Assembly (NCBI GenBank): GCA_029204225.1
Contig: CM055096.1
Coordinates: forward strand, 61,484,957 to 61,548,956
DNA: 64,000 nucleotides
Reading direction: 5' to 3'
DNA from: Diphasiastrum complanatum
Lineage: Eukaryota; Streptophyta; Lycopodiopsida; Lycopodiales; Lycopodiaceae
In this document: one piece after another, positions 1 to 25,996 of the stretch
Numbering within the stretch: the first letter of the stretch is position 1
How the letters are laid out: each line of letters starts with the position of its first letter
Program-made: the position numbers and the translations under genes
The notes under the pieces: model-generated
Told to the model about the DNA's origin: nothing
What the model saw: only the letters and a program-made list of their open reading frames with translations
Databases searched by the model: none

Positions 1-556
1 TGACGCCGATTTCATTTAAGAGATCGAGCACACTGAATGGATTTTACCGATTGTCATTGTTCCTAAGAAAAATGGAAAATTGAGGATTTGTGTGAATCTC
101 AAAGCATTGAGTAAAGTGACACGGAAGGATCACTTTCCGTTGCCTTTTACTGAAAGCATTTTGGATCGCCTTGCTGGAACGGAAGCTTATAGTTTCCTGG
201 ATGGATTTAGTGGTTACAACCAAGTTAAGATTGCACCTGCCGATCGCCACAAAACTGCTTTTGCAACAGAATGGGGCACCTATGCTTACAAAGTAATGTC
301 GTTTGGACTCTGTAATGCACCAAGTTCATTCCAAAGAGTAATGCAATTTGCTTTTACAGATTATCTGCAAAAATTTCTTGAAATTTACTTGGACGACTTG
401 GGAGTTCATAGTACAGATACAGACCACCTGGATCAATTGGAGAAAGTATTTGAAAGATGCCGCAAATATCAGATTTCTCTAATTCCAGAAAAATGTCAGA
501 TATGGGTTTGGAGTTGTGCTTGGACATGTGATATCAAGACATGGTATTGCCACAGA
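1..556 (+). pseudogene. Ty3/gypsy reverse transcriptase fragment (5' edge cut by window)
   Basis: This is part of the pol polyprotein of a Ty3/gypsy LTR retrotransposon, covering the fingers and palm of the reverse transcriptase. The readable frame from base 80 shows the KDHFPLPF block, the FLDGFSGYNQ block (catalytic Asp region), VMSFGLCNAPSSFQR (motif B) and EIYLDDLGVHS (the Y-x-D-D active site). Upstream bases 1-79 continue the same domain out of frame. Homology stops abruptly near base 556: the related copy at 44.5 kb continues into the RT connection, but here the sequence changes to a tandem repeat. The same family occurs at 12.7-14.3 kb and 42.7-46.4 kb. No RNase H or integrase follows, so this is a dead fragment. 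Confidence 0.85.
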
Positions 557-638
557 TTAACATGCAAACTTTAATTTCATACATGCAAGTTCCCAAATCA
601 GACATGCAACTCCTAAATCAGACATGCAAAACCAAAAA

Positions 639-786
639 GTTATGGATGATGTGACATGCAAAGTCATCAAGTCATGGATGGTGTGACATGCAAAGCCATC
701 AAGTCATGGATGGTGTGACATGCAAAGCCATCAAGTCATGGATGGTGTGACATGCATGGCCATCAGTCCTATGGATGGTGTGAACG
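639..786. repeat. Tandem array of a 32-bp unit, about five copies
   Basis: Copies begin near 639, 671, 703, 735 and 767. The core is GTCATGGATGGTGTGACATG followed by caaagccatcaa. The middle copies are nearly identical and the outer ones diverge. Shorter related pieces (CATGCAA spaced by 15-25 bp) precede it from 580. The array sits between the broken RT and a (GA)n tract. Confidence 0.9.

Positions 787-787
<1 letters not shown>

Positions 788-857
<70 letters not shown>
788..857. repeat. (GA)n microsatellite
   Basis: An uninterrupted GA dinucleotide run of about 68 bp. All apparent serine/leucine ORFs across it are artefacts of the repeat. Confidence 0.95.
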
Positions 858-860
<3 letters not shown>

Positions 861-1903
861 AAGAGGTAGGAGAAAGTGAGTGTGAGTGAAAGTGGTTCCA
901 AAAAGTGATTCCAATCCAAGCTTGATAGATCCTCCTCAAGCCATAGCTCCAAGCTTTCTTCCAAGCACCTACACACACACAAGCAACAGCAAGAGGCAAA
1001 GCAAAAATGAATGGGAGATGAATAATGAGGGAGAGGGATGAGTTAGTCCTTTTATAGGGAATGTGTAGTCTTTAGGAAGTGGCTGAGGTGTCCAAAATAA
1101 GTGTGAGAGGTGTAAGGGAGACTCTAGGATAATAAAGTGAGAGGGTGAGGTGTATAGGTATGAGAGAGTGTTTATCATCTAGTTAGAGCAAAAGGGGAGG
1201 AGTAGGAGGGCGCATTTTCCTAGGTGTCCTATTGCTTTCAAGCCATGTGGAAAAGTAGGTAAGTTACATATTGATAAGGATAGAGGGTAGGTAGCCTAAC
1301 ATTCAATGTTAGTCACTTTTAAGTTGAATATTTCTTTGTGTACAACATTGGGATCCACCCAAGTGTTTTTCATGTCATGGGAAAGGCTTTGTATATGTCC
1401 ATCTTACCTTGCATAATTTTCATCAACTTCTAGGCTCTTTTTTCTAGGGGTTGCCCATCCCCAATCATAGTGGAGTATGACACAAAGGTTGATCAGTCCT
1501 TTGGTTTCTTCTCTCGGTCTTTATAGACTCGAGTGAGCCTTCTTTATAGACTCGATTGAGCCTTCTTCAGGTACCGTCTTTAAGCTTTAAGAAGCTTCTT
1601 TGTATTCTTTCTTCAGGTACTCTTCTTAGTACCTACACATACCCTTAGGAAAAGGTTAGAAGCCATACCATCAAATGGTTCATCATTAGATTCTATTTCT
1701 AGAACCTGCATATCAAACTGTTAGCATTGCTCTACAGTTTCATTTCTTGTCTTCAGGTAATGATACCTGCACTCATAATTCATCAATTAGAGTAATAAGC
1801 TCTAATATTCAAAATATGTTTCATACAAAAAGAATGGAAGACTGGATAGCCTTTATTTCTTGGTCGATTTGGTCTATATAATTTTACACTATCTCTGAAT
1901 TCA
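858..1903. other. Non-coding stretch, no gene seen
   Basis: No ORF with recognisable protein content. It has a short (CA)n at about 970-985 and purine-rich sequence around 1010-1210. It may be degraded retrotransposon sequence, but nothing shows this directly. Confidence 0.5.
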
Positions 1904-2107
1904 AGATTCCACTTCCAAAGTAAGCATATCAAAATCCGATATCACTATCTCAGAGAGAAAGTGCAAAGCAAGAAAATTTCTTTGGTTTACTGTAGGACAA
2001 AGTTACAGGCAGCAAATTATTTCACCAAGGCTCTAACAAAGGAGCATCATCTCAGATTTAACAACCTACTAAATTTGAAGATCGAAATTTTTCGAGATCC
2101 ACATTAA
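1904..2107 (+). pseudogene. Ty1/copia RNase H C-terminus (3' end of pol)
   Basis: The last 67 codons of a copia-type polyprotein are readable without a stop: SKHIKIRYHYLRE (the conserved RNase H end), then YCRTKLQAANYFTKALTKE, then a final stop at 2105-2107. The order RNase H, stop, polypurine tract, LTR is the normal 3' end of a copia element. Seven Gs at 2108-2114 form the polypurine tract. Homology is lost upstream of about 1904, so the element is truncated on its 5' side. Confidence 0.85.
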
Positions 2108-2114
2108 GGGGGGG

Positions 2115-2996
2115 TGTTAAAATTCATGCTCACACCCAATTCCATTAGGTAATGAGCATCCTGAAAAATCCTGTTTATACCTATCTTTGTAAAAACACAA
2201 AAAAAAAAAAAAGGCTCAAAAAATTATTATACCAGAAAATCGACTCGCATTTTTCAGAATTTTTCGATACTCTATCAACTCAAGAAATCTGAGATTTTTT
2301 GATATCCAAAAGTTATAATTTTTCGATACTGTATCGACTCAGAAAATTCGAGATTTTTCGATACCCAAAAATCTAAATTTTTTGATATGGAATCGACTCA
2401 AAAAAATCCGTAATTTTTCAAGTCATTGTAATTTTTTGAGTCAGTGTATATTTTTTCGTCTTAGTATATTTCCTCAAGTGTTTGTCAAAATTTCGATACT
2501 GTCAGAATTTTGACCCGCGTCGCAATGCTGACAGTCCACCTACTCCTATACATATAAAAATGACGGCTACCTACTGCAGGATGCATGTAGTTAATTAAGT
2601 AGATTAATGTCAGTTTTCAATATACTGATCATCTAACTTCCAATCATCAAAGAAGATCTACATTGGAGTCAATGCACTGATCAGGCGATCATCCTGCAAG
2701 CATTTTTGTTGCAAATGGTTAAGTTCAGTTTTTTTGAGTTTGGTAGTTGATCATCAACAAGTTATCAGCTGAAGCTTGTTTTTGCACCTTCTGTCTTGCG
2801 CCCAGTTTCAAGCATTTTGTACTCAGCTTGATTATTATCATAGTGCAATTTTTGTCCCTTGTATTTGTTGTTCTATTGCGCAATGTTTATGATTTTTCCC
2901 ATCTTGAACGCTAGCTGGTAATTGTCGCACTTCCGATCCACGCACCACCTGCTCACCACTTCCGCTGCAAGTATCAATTTTCTCTGATTTACCACA
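2115..2996 (+). repeat. Ty1/copia long terminal repeat, shared by two element ends
   Basis: An 882-bp block that starts with TGTTAAAATTC immediately after a polypurine tract and ends with ACCACA immediately before a primer-binding site, so both boundaries are set by function. Inside, 2256-2400 holds an imperfect repeat of about 60 bp built on ATTTTTCGATAC and TCGACTCA. Upstream lies the 3' end of a pol gene; downstream lies a PBS and gag. One LTR therefore serves as a 3' LTR on its left and a 5' LTR on its right. Confidence 0.85.
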
Positions 2997-3014
2997 TGGT
3001 ATCAGAGTGGGTGG
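2997..3014 (+). other. Primer-binding site of a copia element (initiator tRNA-Met type)
   Basis: TGGTATCAGAGTGGGTGG directly abuts the LTR end. TGGTATCAGAG matches the complement of the 3' end of plant initiator tRNA-Met, which primes minus-strand DNA synthesis in most plant copia elements. Confidence 0.9.
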
Positions 3015-3142
3015 CTCAGTAATCTGTAGTTTATATTGCGGATTTAGTCTTGTTTTTACCAAGACTTCTTCTCACAACAAGTGCTCAACCAACAGTATTT
3101 TGCAATTGTTGTTTCTACCAACAATATCAATACTATATCAGA

Positions 3143-3500
3143 ATGGATTCTACTTCTAGCTCTTCTCTGATTAACAAGCTCGATGGAGAGAACTACCATC
3201 TCTGGAAGTTCAAGATGAAGGTCATTTTATTAGCCAACGAACTATGGGACATAGTTGATGGTACTGAAGCTAGAGGATGATGCAGCTAGCATCACCAAAT
3301 GGAGACAACGAGATGGCAAGGCATTTGTCTTAATCACTCTGATCAAAGACTCCTAGATCAGTCATATTCGATCTTATCAGACAACCAAGAATGCTTGGGA
3401 CATCCTAGCAACACTTTATGACATCAGAGATGTCATATCTAAACTCCATCTGAGGAAGAAATTCTTCACATTGAGGATGTGTAATGCAGACACTATTTCC
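3143..3500 (+). pseudogene. Ty1/copia gag N-terminus, broken
   Basis: The ATG at 3143 opens MDSTSSSSLINKLDGENYHL, with LDGENYHLWKFKMK as the hallmark start of the copia capsid domain. The frame breaks near 3270 and carries on as DAASITKWRQRDGKAF, then an in-frame stop (CTC CTA GAT region), then NAWDILATLYDIRD and KLHLRKKFFTLRM, all typical of the gag capsid. Homology ends near 3500. The position, 147 bp after the PBS, fits a 5' leader. It is non-functional. Confidence 0.85.
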
Positions 3501-6120
3501 AGCCGGGACTAGGAGGTGCCAAGTATTTTCGTAATACAAATTTAGTAATTAAAAACTTGGCCGTGAGCCCATAAAAACTGAAACCGTAAATAGGACCCAA
3601 TTTGGCTTTGAAATTGCAAGTTGAGGCCAAGTTAGGTGCTAAAAAACAAATTTGGGCCAGTGCCCTATTTTTAGAGTCAGTTTTTGAAAAGTCATAAGGA
3701 GATGCCCCATTTCTTGAAGGGGTGCACCTCCAGCCCATTGAGCCCCTACGTATAAGGAGGGGTGTGGGACAGCATTCCCATTCTCATTGTCATCTTCTTG
3801 GAAAAAGAGAGAACTTGTGTGGAGAAGTTTGGAGAGAAAGGGAAGGTGTGGAAGCTGATCTGCTTGGTGCCTCCCATCTCTTCCACTTCCGATTTGTGCT
3901 CAATCTCACAGGGACAAGGAGGAGGAAAGGAGAAGAGGCTGATCTGCCTGGTGCCTTCCACTCTAACTTCTTTGTTGGATCTTTGTTGCAAACTACTTGT
4001 AATTCAATGCTATTGATTTGTTGGTTGATTTATAGTATTGTGTTTATTCTATGGATTATTGTTTGTGGATTGTGAGTTTATGCCCTTGCTGTCTCTAACA
4101 CTTTGTTGCAGGCTGTGAGGATTTGGAAGTCATCTAATCTTGTTATTGCAGGCCTATGAAACTGTGGGCACTTTGTTGTCCTCTGCTTGTTAACCACTTA
4201 TGGTTCTTGGTTTCGTTATGCTCTGCAGATGAATGCTTGCACATAGTCTCTTTTGCCTAAATTTTGTGGACAGAATGGCAGATGTTTGATTGATGTTCTT
4301 TATATGTGATGATTAAGAAATATTTCTAGCCTAGAAAATATTGTCTTGCGGCAAAGTAGTCACCGGGAGAGGACGATGGTGTCGAGAAGGGTCTTCCCCC
4401 TATCGCAGCCTTTTATTGAAAGTTTGAAGGCAGATCTGAGTGCGCTGCTGCTACACACCTTAGTCACTAGAATTTCGATGTAGCGTGTTGCACTTTAACA
4501 CCTGGTGTCTGAAATGATCATAGGCATCATTGGTGCTATTATGGAGGAGCCCCGCTGTTGTGATTCGATCTTCTATTGAGTCTTATGTGCATAGTCTAGT
4601 GCTACTGTCACGTCCTGCATGTATGCATTGAAGCCTATTCTTTGTTCGGAGTAGGTGTTGGAGACAGGTTTTAGTAGTCCCTGATATTGCAAAGCGTGAA
4701 CCTCTGTTGCAACTGATCTATGTTGGAAAGGTAGCGACCAAGTCTGAATCTGAGGACGTAAGCATGTTGTCGTCCCTAGTATGAAGTTGAGTGCTATTGG
4801 AAGAGTCGCTCCAGTTGATTCTGGATTTTGGTGGATTATCATGCTTCGTGCTTACACAAAATCCACAGGAGAACATCTGCCTTACTTGTATCCCTGATCG
4901 TCATCCTTCTTACAGCCATTCCTAAACCTGTCTGTGCCCTGCTCCTGTCTCGCGACCTCTTCCCTGCCCCGCTCTCCCTCATCAGCGGCCAACTGTGTCC
5001 AATCTACACAGTTCTGCCTGACCCATTTGCAACCTGCCGGTTTGAACATCTCACAGCCGACCTCCTTTCTTGCTGCCAGCGATTTGTTCATTTCTACCTG
5101 CGACCTCCTTCTTTGACCTGATCGGTAACCTTCTTGCGGCCCTTACCCATTTGTGAGGTCGCTCCTCATACTCCTCACTGCCTGTCCATTGGCCATGCCT
5201 TCTACCTGGCCACGGATCTGCTCACCCTACTCCTCTGCCCTGTGCCCTGATCGACAGCCGTGCTTGCGTGAAAAGAAACCTACTAGTGGTTTCATCCCTA
5301 CCTGCAGCTGCTCTCTGGGTTTTGTCATTTTCTTGCTTGCCTACGATCAAGCCCTGCCCATGATCTGCCTTCAGATCGCGGGTTGGTTACAAATCTACCA
5401 GTCGCACTTCCGAACCCCAAAAGTTGCCTGAAAGTATCCCTAAACTCGCTGGAAGAATTCGAGAGGGGGGGGGGGCTTTTGAGTGAGGGCCACTGATGTG
5501 GTTACTATCCTATTTGCAAGCTTCACCAAATGTTGAAGTTATCCAATGCTCTCTTGAGAAGGACTCTTATTGTGAAAACCTTATTTGATGGCTAAGCACT
5601 CATCAAGCTATGTAGCCTTGAATGTGAGTGTTGTGGCTAATCAACGTTTCCTTGTTAACATGATATGCAAAGTTTTGAGCCTATGTGCCTCCAATAAGAA
5701 TAGTTACAATCCACCTCTCTATTGAGCTTTGTTTGTTGTCAGCCATCAAGTTCTTGTTGAACTCTGAGCAAATGAAGCATAGAGTTGAGCTCTTCTAAAT
5801 CATTGTCAGAGACCCTTGTTATTGATTGACTTCAAGCCCAATGAATGAAGCCATTGAGTGTTTGTCATTAGGGCTATTTGTGAGGAGATGAGAGGTGTTT
5901 GAACTTTGTTTAAGTCACATGCCTTCTACATGAGGCAATGTTCCCTTGACCCTTTTCTTGCTTTTGCCCATCGTTGCCCGGCTTGCCACTTATTGAAGTT
6001 TGGTCCTACGGTGTTTGAGAGAGACTCCATATTATGACTTTGGAGATCTTCGTGACTCCGAACTTGTGACACTTTATACTATCCTCATGGTCTAATTGCA
6101 GACCATATCACCATCAGTAA
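3501..6120. other. Intergenic, no supported gene
   Basis: No recognisable protein. There is a small palindrome at 4317-4344 (AAATATTTCTAG, two bases, CTAGAAAATATT) and a 12-base G run at 5465-5476. At 4880-5440 a GC-richer, C-rich segment gives ORFs on both strands with no family resemblance. 3720-3800 (TATA-like CGTATAAGG) could be a decayed LTR promoter, but no pair or boundary is visible. Confidence 0.4.
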
Positions 6121-7337
6121 CAAGTATCTCCAAAGCCCATGCAAATGGTTCAGATGAAGATTAGGCGGTTGTCCAAAATCTAACTAGAGTGGTTATTTAA
6201 TAAGCATCCTGATATAGATTCTGAAAAGCATGTTCTCTCTTTTCAGGAGGGAAAAGAAATAGTTACACTGTTTGTAGACAAATATGTACATCCATCTGGG
6301 ATGAATTCATTTGCTAATGTAATGGAAATTTGTGATTCGCAATATGAAATTTATTCTTTATTTGATGAGCCAATTTTGGATTTATCTGAAATGCATCTAA
6401 GTAATTGTGAATTGTCAAAGATTCTTAACTTAGTAGACTTAGATCAGGAGCGAATTGAGAAGAATAAGATATTGTCTGAATTTAAAGATGTGTTTACAAA
6501 AAGAATTACCTCATGGAATACCACCGTCTAGGTCGGTAGACCATAAGATTGAGTTAATTCTAGGTAGTCACCCTATCTCTAGACAACCATATCGGTTTCC
6601 TCATAAAGAAGAGATAGAGATTACTAAGCAAATTGAAAATTATTTGAAGATGGGTCATATTCAACCAAGGAAGTCACCATGGGGTGCTCCTGTTCTTCTG
6701 AAAGCGAAGAAAGATGGAGGCTTCCGAATGTGTGTTGAGTACAAGGGATTGAATGAGGTAACTATTGAAAATAAATATTCATTGCCTCGTATGGATGATC
6801 TGGTAGATCGATTAGGTGGAGCTAAATACTTCACAAAGATAGATCTTAGAACCAGATATCATCAGATTAGGATTCATCCGAGTGATGTGCAAAAGACTGG
6901 TTTTCGAATGGGATTCGGTCATTATGAATTTCTCATGCTTCCTTTTGGGTTGACGAATACACCAGCTACGTTCCATGAACGATCTTTTTCGTCCATATCT
7001 GAGACGATGTGTGGTAGTATTCTTAGATGATATTCTCATATATAGTAGGACGTTTAAGGAGCATTTGAATCATCTTAAGATTGTCTTAGATATTCTCAGA
7101 CGAGAGAAACTGTATGCTAAAAAACCTAAATGTGAGTTCTTTAAGCATGAGTTATTGTACCTCGGTCATAAGATCACCCGTAGTGGGTTGAAGATTGACG
7201 AGAGTAAGGTCAAAACAGTGCTTGAGTGGCCGATACTGAAGACGGTTAGAGAAGGCAAATCTTTTCTCGGTTTTACAGTTTTCTTTCTTAAGTCAATTGA
7301 AGATTTCGCTCCCATTGTTATTTGTTTGCTTAATTAG
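6121..7337 (+). pseudogene. Ty3/gypsy pol fragment: protease-RT linker and reverse transcriptase
   Basis: The frame starting near 6184 (after a stop at 6181) reads LEWLFNKHPDID and runs through the linker before RT to about 6530, where it shifts. RT then follows from about 6530: [20 protein letters not shown], the [18 protein letters not shown] block, [16 protein letters not shown] (catalytic Asp) and [13 protein letters not shown] second frameshift near 6975 leads to [13 protein letters not shown] (active site FLDD) and YLGHKITRSG. Sequence identity ends near 7330, at the start of the RNase H connection. Two frameshifts and missing gag, RNase H, integrase and LTRs show a dead fragment. The FLDDILIYS and LRREKLYAKKPKCEFF blocks resemble chromovirus-type gypsy RT. 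Confidence 0.88.
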
Positions 7338-10300
7338 TTGATATGTAATAGTAGCGCATTGCTACATGCGGATATCTTAATTATAAGCCATCAGAAACGC
7401 GATGGATTGCTTCCTTACATGCTGTTTTTCTGAATCACAATAGCACGTGATACTAGCTATGATATATCATCCTATCTCAATGATGAACTTGTTGAAGTTG
7501 GCCGCCCAACGTGATTCCAATCTGTCTCTAAATCGCTGCTGGATTTCGATAGCATACTTGATGTGTATTTGCTTGCAATACTCGGAATGCATTCTGTCAT
7601 TTATAAACATAAGCTTAAGATGCTTGGTGAAGCCGGGAATATAGTAATAGCTTTGAACGTAAGCATGACGTAAATAGCCTACTGTTTCTCATATGTGCTT
7701 TTATTCGAACAATGGGATTGTTAAGTTGTGACTCTTTTACATTGAAAACACTAGTACTTTCTTTTGACAATGAGTCATGTATGATTGATTATAACACCGT
7801 TGTAAGACTACAATTTTCTGGAATGGATGGCACTACCATTAACCCGGTGCTTTCGGTTTGAAATCGACAGTACATAGGCAGGTTTTTTTTTTTCAAAACA
7901 GAGGAAGGTGGGTAGCTCGCAGGAAATGAGTTCTCCTTGCATTCAGGTATGAAATTTTATAAAGCTACACAAAAATGGAAGGTAGTCTCACTCCACGCTA
8001 TAGTATGGTTCATACTTACATATGATGGGATTTCTAGTGCTATGTAAAGTGAATGCCTTCTTGAAGTTATGATCCTAAAAAATGCTTATACTGCATATAT
8101 TGACGTTTTACAGGAATTGTTTGTTTTTTTTACCTTTTACAAGGTTCAAAAATTTCTTAGAAATAAAGCTTAAGTGCAGCCTTTGTGAGTTAGCTATGAA
8201 TGTATTCAGAGTTTGATTTTGACGTGCTTGAATGGCATGGATTTGCCCAAGCCATAAGGTGCTTGGACTCCCAAACGCTTTGCATGGGATGTCTTTGGAG
8301 CTAGTATGGCATAGATCTGCCCTAGTACCTGCACTTTGGCCAAAGTCACATCTTTATTCATTTGTGTATTGAAAGATAGCTTCTTACATGGTTTTTTAAT
8401 GTGAACTTAATACATTATTTATACTGATTAGAGCTAATAAGGTAGTAAATCTTGTTTCGGACATGGATAACAACTGATGCTCAGCTGTGACACCTGTCTT
8501 CCTCACACAACTAACTCGTGTGGTTTTGTTTTGTGAGATGGTGGTAGGCAACAGTTGGGTGTGTCCTAAAACTTGCTTCGCTTTATGGTACTATACATTG
8601 TAAGACTTTATAAAAGCCTGAAATACTCGTACGCACCGCCGCCGAAGTTGCAAAAACAAAATTATACTGAAACCTCAACTTGAAGGGCCCAAAAACATTT
8701 GCAAGGGAAAAAAAACTTTGAGAATTGATGTTTGAAGTGCTGGTAAACAGAGATAAGATTCCTCATTGTTAATGATCATTCAATACATCAAGCCTTAAGC
8801 TAGAGCATGATCAAGTTCCCATGTGATTGTAGACACATGAATTATCCATTGGCAAAAACCATAGCTCTCAAAGAGAAACTACAAAAACACACATAGTTCA
8901 AAACTAAATTAATGAATTGCCTCCAAATTAGTACAAGCTCAACTATTTATAATAATCCTTTGTCTCTAATATAAGTTTGAGACCTTATTTGGCTACATGG
9001 AGCCTTACAACCGTTATTACAAATCCCACTATTCACAAATAGAACACAATTGTTCAAGCCATTTTATTAGTTATCCTATTGACTAATTCTATTCTAATTT
9101 AGCTCCATAGCTATATTCAGAATTACAATTATTAAGCTCATGGGCTAATTACATGCGAGACATGCCATTTTAAGATTGCAAGTAGTTGAGATAATTGATT
9201 GATGGTGCACACCAACGCACTTTGAGAGATAATAAAAAAAAAAGTACTTTTGTCTAATTTCAAAGAAAATGGCACCACTCTGAAAGAAAAAACTTACAAA
9301 CTATTAGAAAGGAAATGCTTGGCATAACCTTACATTCTAAAATAATTTCAGCACTAGTTGTTAGTTGTCATGTCACAAGTTCACCATGGTGACATCATCA
9401 ATAGAATGTTGCAAAAGTTGAATCCAAATAATCACATTGCAAGGTGGGATTGTCGCTAGAGAAAAATGACTTTGACATTAAAGATCATCCACAAAAAAAA
9501 CATATAGCTAATGATACTATATGATGGACATATGAGAAAGTAAGGCACACACCAAAAGGATGATGATTTCCTACACCTTGAAGAGCATCAATCTTCAAAG
9601 TGAACCAAGATAGTACATTTGTCTAACACTTGCCAGCATTCTACAATATGATGACAACTTTTTCGATAGGTGCGGAAGGAGAAATTTACTGATACAACAT
9701 TGCCTACATTCTCGCCATTTGGGACCATACGCAAAATAGAGAAATGACTATCACCTTCCGCAATCAATCACATAAAAGTAGAACAATGCATTCTGGCTGC
9801 AACCAATTCTCTAACTTAATGGGTAAATACATCCATTCAAGCCTTCAAAGTTTGCAAGATTCATCAACAAAGAACTCGAGTGAAATTAAAAATAAGGAAT
9901 ACGAACTTATGGGTGAAAACTCAATTGAAGTGCTTTGCAATGAAACACAAACATCTATACCTCATAAACCAGATACCAATTTATTGACTCCAAACTCTGA
10001 GGTGTGGAAAGAAGCCAACCATTAGGCAGGCAGCATTTCGGAGACGAAACTCCAGCTACCTAGTTTTAAGTTTGACCAGCCTTATGATTTAATCCATTTT
10101 TTACTCCAACGTCTATTGAAGCTTATTTACAGTCTTTTGCACCATCTTCAATAACATACATGCTCAATAATCTGAACCCTGAACAAACACAAATCAAATC
10201 AAATACATATTTGAACATCTTATCACAATTCTGAAGATTGGACTTTGTCCTCAATTACCATCATAAAGCTCACCTACATTACTTCGGGATTGTAATTCAT

Positions 10301-10681
10301 ATGCAAACAGATTGCTCAAGATTTGACTTTTGGACCAAAAATCAAAATCAAGTGCTTGGATTGATGCATAGACATATAGGTGAAATAATAAACTTGAATT
10401 GTCTTAAAGAATCATAATTCCTTGAGTTGAAGCAAATAATTTTCAGGTTCAGGAACAGTTCAAAAGTACATTCATTTTCAAGCAAACATTCTATACAGCA
10501 GTGTACATCTACATAGGGATTGCAACAGAATATTGCGTGTCCACAGTTAGAAACTTTTCAACAGGACAAGACTCAATACGCTAAGAATTTAAAAAATTGA
10601 CAGACACCTAGCAATGCCTTGTAAGAATTAGGGCTTGGAGCCAAGAACCATTTCCACGGGTACCCGGAAAAATTTTAGATA
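7338..10681. other. 3' flank of the F-box gene; no firm gene
   Basis: Mostly AT-rich and non-coding. On the minus strand, 7465-7690 gives a 73-codon open stretch (YLRHAYVQSYYYIPGF, then KYAIEIQQRFRDRLESRW), and another frame carries an open stretch just upstream to about 7840. This could be a decayed coding region with one frameshift, but I recognise no family. The plus-strand ORF at 9744-10025 has no recognisable content. Confidence 0.35.
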
Positions 10682-24128
<13,447 letters not shown>

Positions 24129-25990
24129 TTCATGTTTAAGGGAGCAAGAATTCAGTGTTGATTGGTGGACAGAAATGCTCCATGACCATGCATTATTATG
24201 AAGCAGCCGTCGAGTAGGGCTCAGAGGAGCGAGGCTACTAGTTCGAAAAATCATAAGAATGTGAGGTTTAGAGACGAAGAAGGAAAAAGATTTAGCCTAG
24301 CTCGGTCGCTGCCCTGCCCGTTCCTTCAGAGCGATTGAGAGGACCGAGGAAAGCGAATGGATAAGCAGGGGAGTTGATAAGGGTCCTCTAGTGTAGTTCA
24401 AAAAACATTTTCTGTTTTGCAGAACAATGACTTGCTACTGATCTTTTCCGAGAATCAGAAAGGGCTGGATTGGAGATCATTTCGCATCTAAATAGTATAC
24501 TAACAAGATTTGCTGACACTGCACTTGTCAAACCAGTGATCAGACAAGGCAATAAACTAGACAGAAGTTTAGCCGAAGCTAGTCCCCGCAATGCGCCTCC
24601 TACAAATCTCCGCACAGCCGCAAAAGGCCTCTGTCTTCTGTGTAGGATAGACGGCAAATCCAATGAGCGCACACTCTTGCCTCAAAAACCCACTCTGCCC
24701 TGCCGCTGATTTGTAAAACTACAGCGATCCAACTTGTTCTTCTTTCACGCAAAGTACAACTAACCACTTCACTCTTCTTTAAACCACCTCCTGCATCTGT
24801 ATGATGAAGAAGATGACAAATACACCAAAAAGTAGGCAAAAACAGCGCCCACCAACCTTCGTTTCTCCTTCGTCTGCTTTGCTTCCGCCCTCTTCCCTCA
24901 CCGCATTCCCCTTCCTTTCCACCCCACCCACTATTCTATCAATTGTCATCTGGCGCATCCATATCTCTCTCCCCACTCCCGACTCCCGAGCGAGCGAGAA
25001 AGGGCGAGATGAATGGAATGCCTACGCCTTCCTCATCCCATCAACAGCTACAACGACATCCACAGAGCGAATAATGACAAACCCACCCACCCAACAAACT
25101 TATGCCGCAGTTTAGTCTTCTTCTGTCGCATCGTAGTTAGAACAGAAACCCATCCTCCCTATCATGATCTTCTCTCTCAAAAATACAAAATATTTGTTAT
25201 ATATCTTAATTGAGCAGTGTTCAATACATACTAATAACCACAACAGCTTCGACTACTACAGCAGCAGCGCAGGTAATATCATTGTTATATTATTAGTGAA
25301 CTAGAATTTGGCGTCGTCGGCGTCGTTGTCGGACCTACAGTCCATCTCCACCACAATAATCCGTCTAAAGTCAAGACTAAATTTTGCCCAAATTTTCCAT
25401 GCAAAAAAAAGAAAAGGCGGCCTCAAAAAATCTCAAAGATAAATGGATAAAGCTTCAGAGCTTGTGGTATGGTTTAAGATAAGTCCCTTAATTATTAAGC
25501 GGAATTTATGCATAGTAAGGTAGAATGTCATCCAAGCCAAGCTCAAGTGAGGGGAAGGAGGGTCTTCCACCCTCGGATGTGGGTGCTCAAGAGCCCCATC
25601 GAGCAAGCGGAAGGCCCCACTCTTGTGCATAGATTTTTTCTTTTGAGTTTTTTTTGGGGTTTTTTTTTTGGCAGATTATTTCTTTACGATTTTTTGTATT
25701 TTGGAAAAAAAACTATTGAATATTTTTTGTAGCCTTTTTTTTCACATTAAATTATGGCAGATTCTTTTTTTTTTTTTGGGGGGGGGGTGGTTTCTAGAAA
25801 TAAATTTAATAGTTTTTTTTTGGGTTTTTTTAATTTTCACAAAAAAAAAATTAAATTCGTTTAACTGAATGTGCATGTGTTATCTGGCAACACATCATTG
25901 ACTGTCCACATGCACATTGCATCATAACTATGTCCACTAGAAAATCATGACAAAATTGCTCACAAAGAAATTTGAAAAAAGCCATGTGCT
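24129..25990. other. 5' flank of the F-box gene; no gene seen
   Basis: This must hold the promoter and 5' UTR of the minus-strand F-box gene. No clear TATA box could be placed. 24800-25100 is C-rich on the plus strand. 25630-25860 has several T-runs and a G-run (25783-25790). Confidence 0.45.
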
Positions 25991-25996
25991 CATTTA

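Noticed and set aside
699-999. Ser-Leu-rich minus-strand ORFs over the GA tract
   Set aside because: They are six-frame translations of (GA)n with no other content.
4828-5431. Cys/Leu/Pro-rich plus-strand ORFs and a charged antisense ORF
   Set aside because: No motif, no family likeness, no splice context. Local GC-rich composition explains the lack of stops.
9744-10025. 93-codon plus-strand ORF
   Set aside because: Ser/Asn/Lys-rich without recognisable domain; length is within chance for AT-rich sequence.
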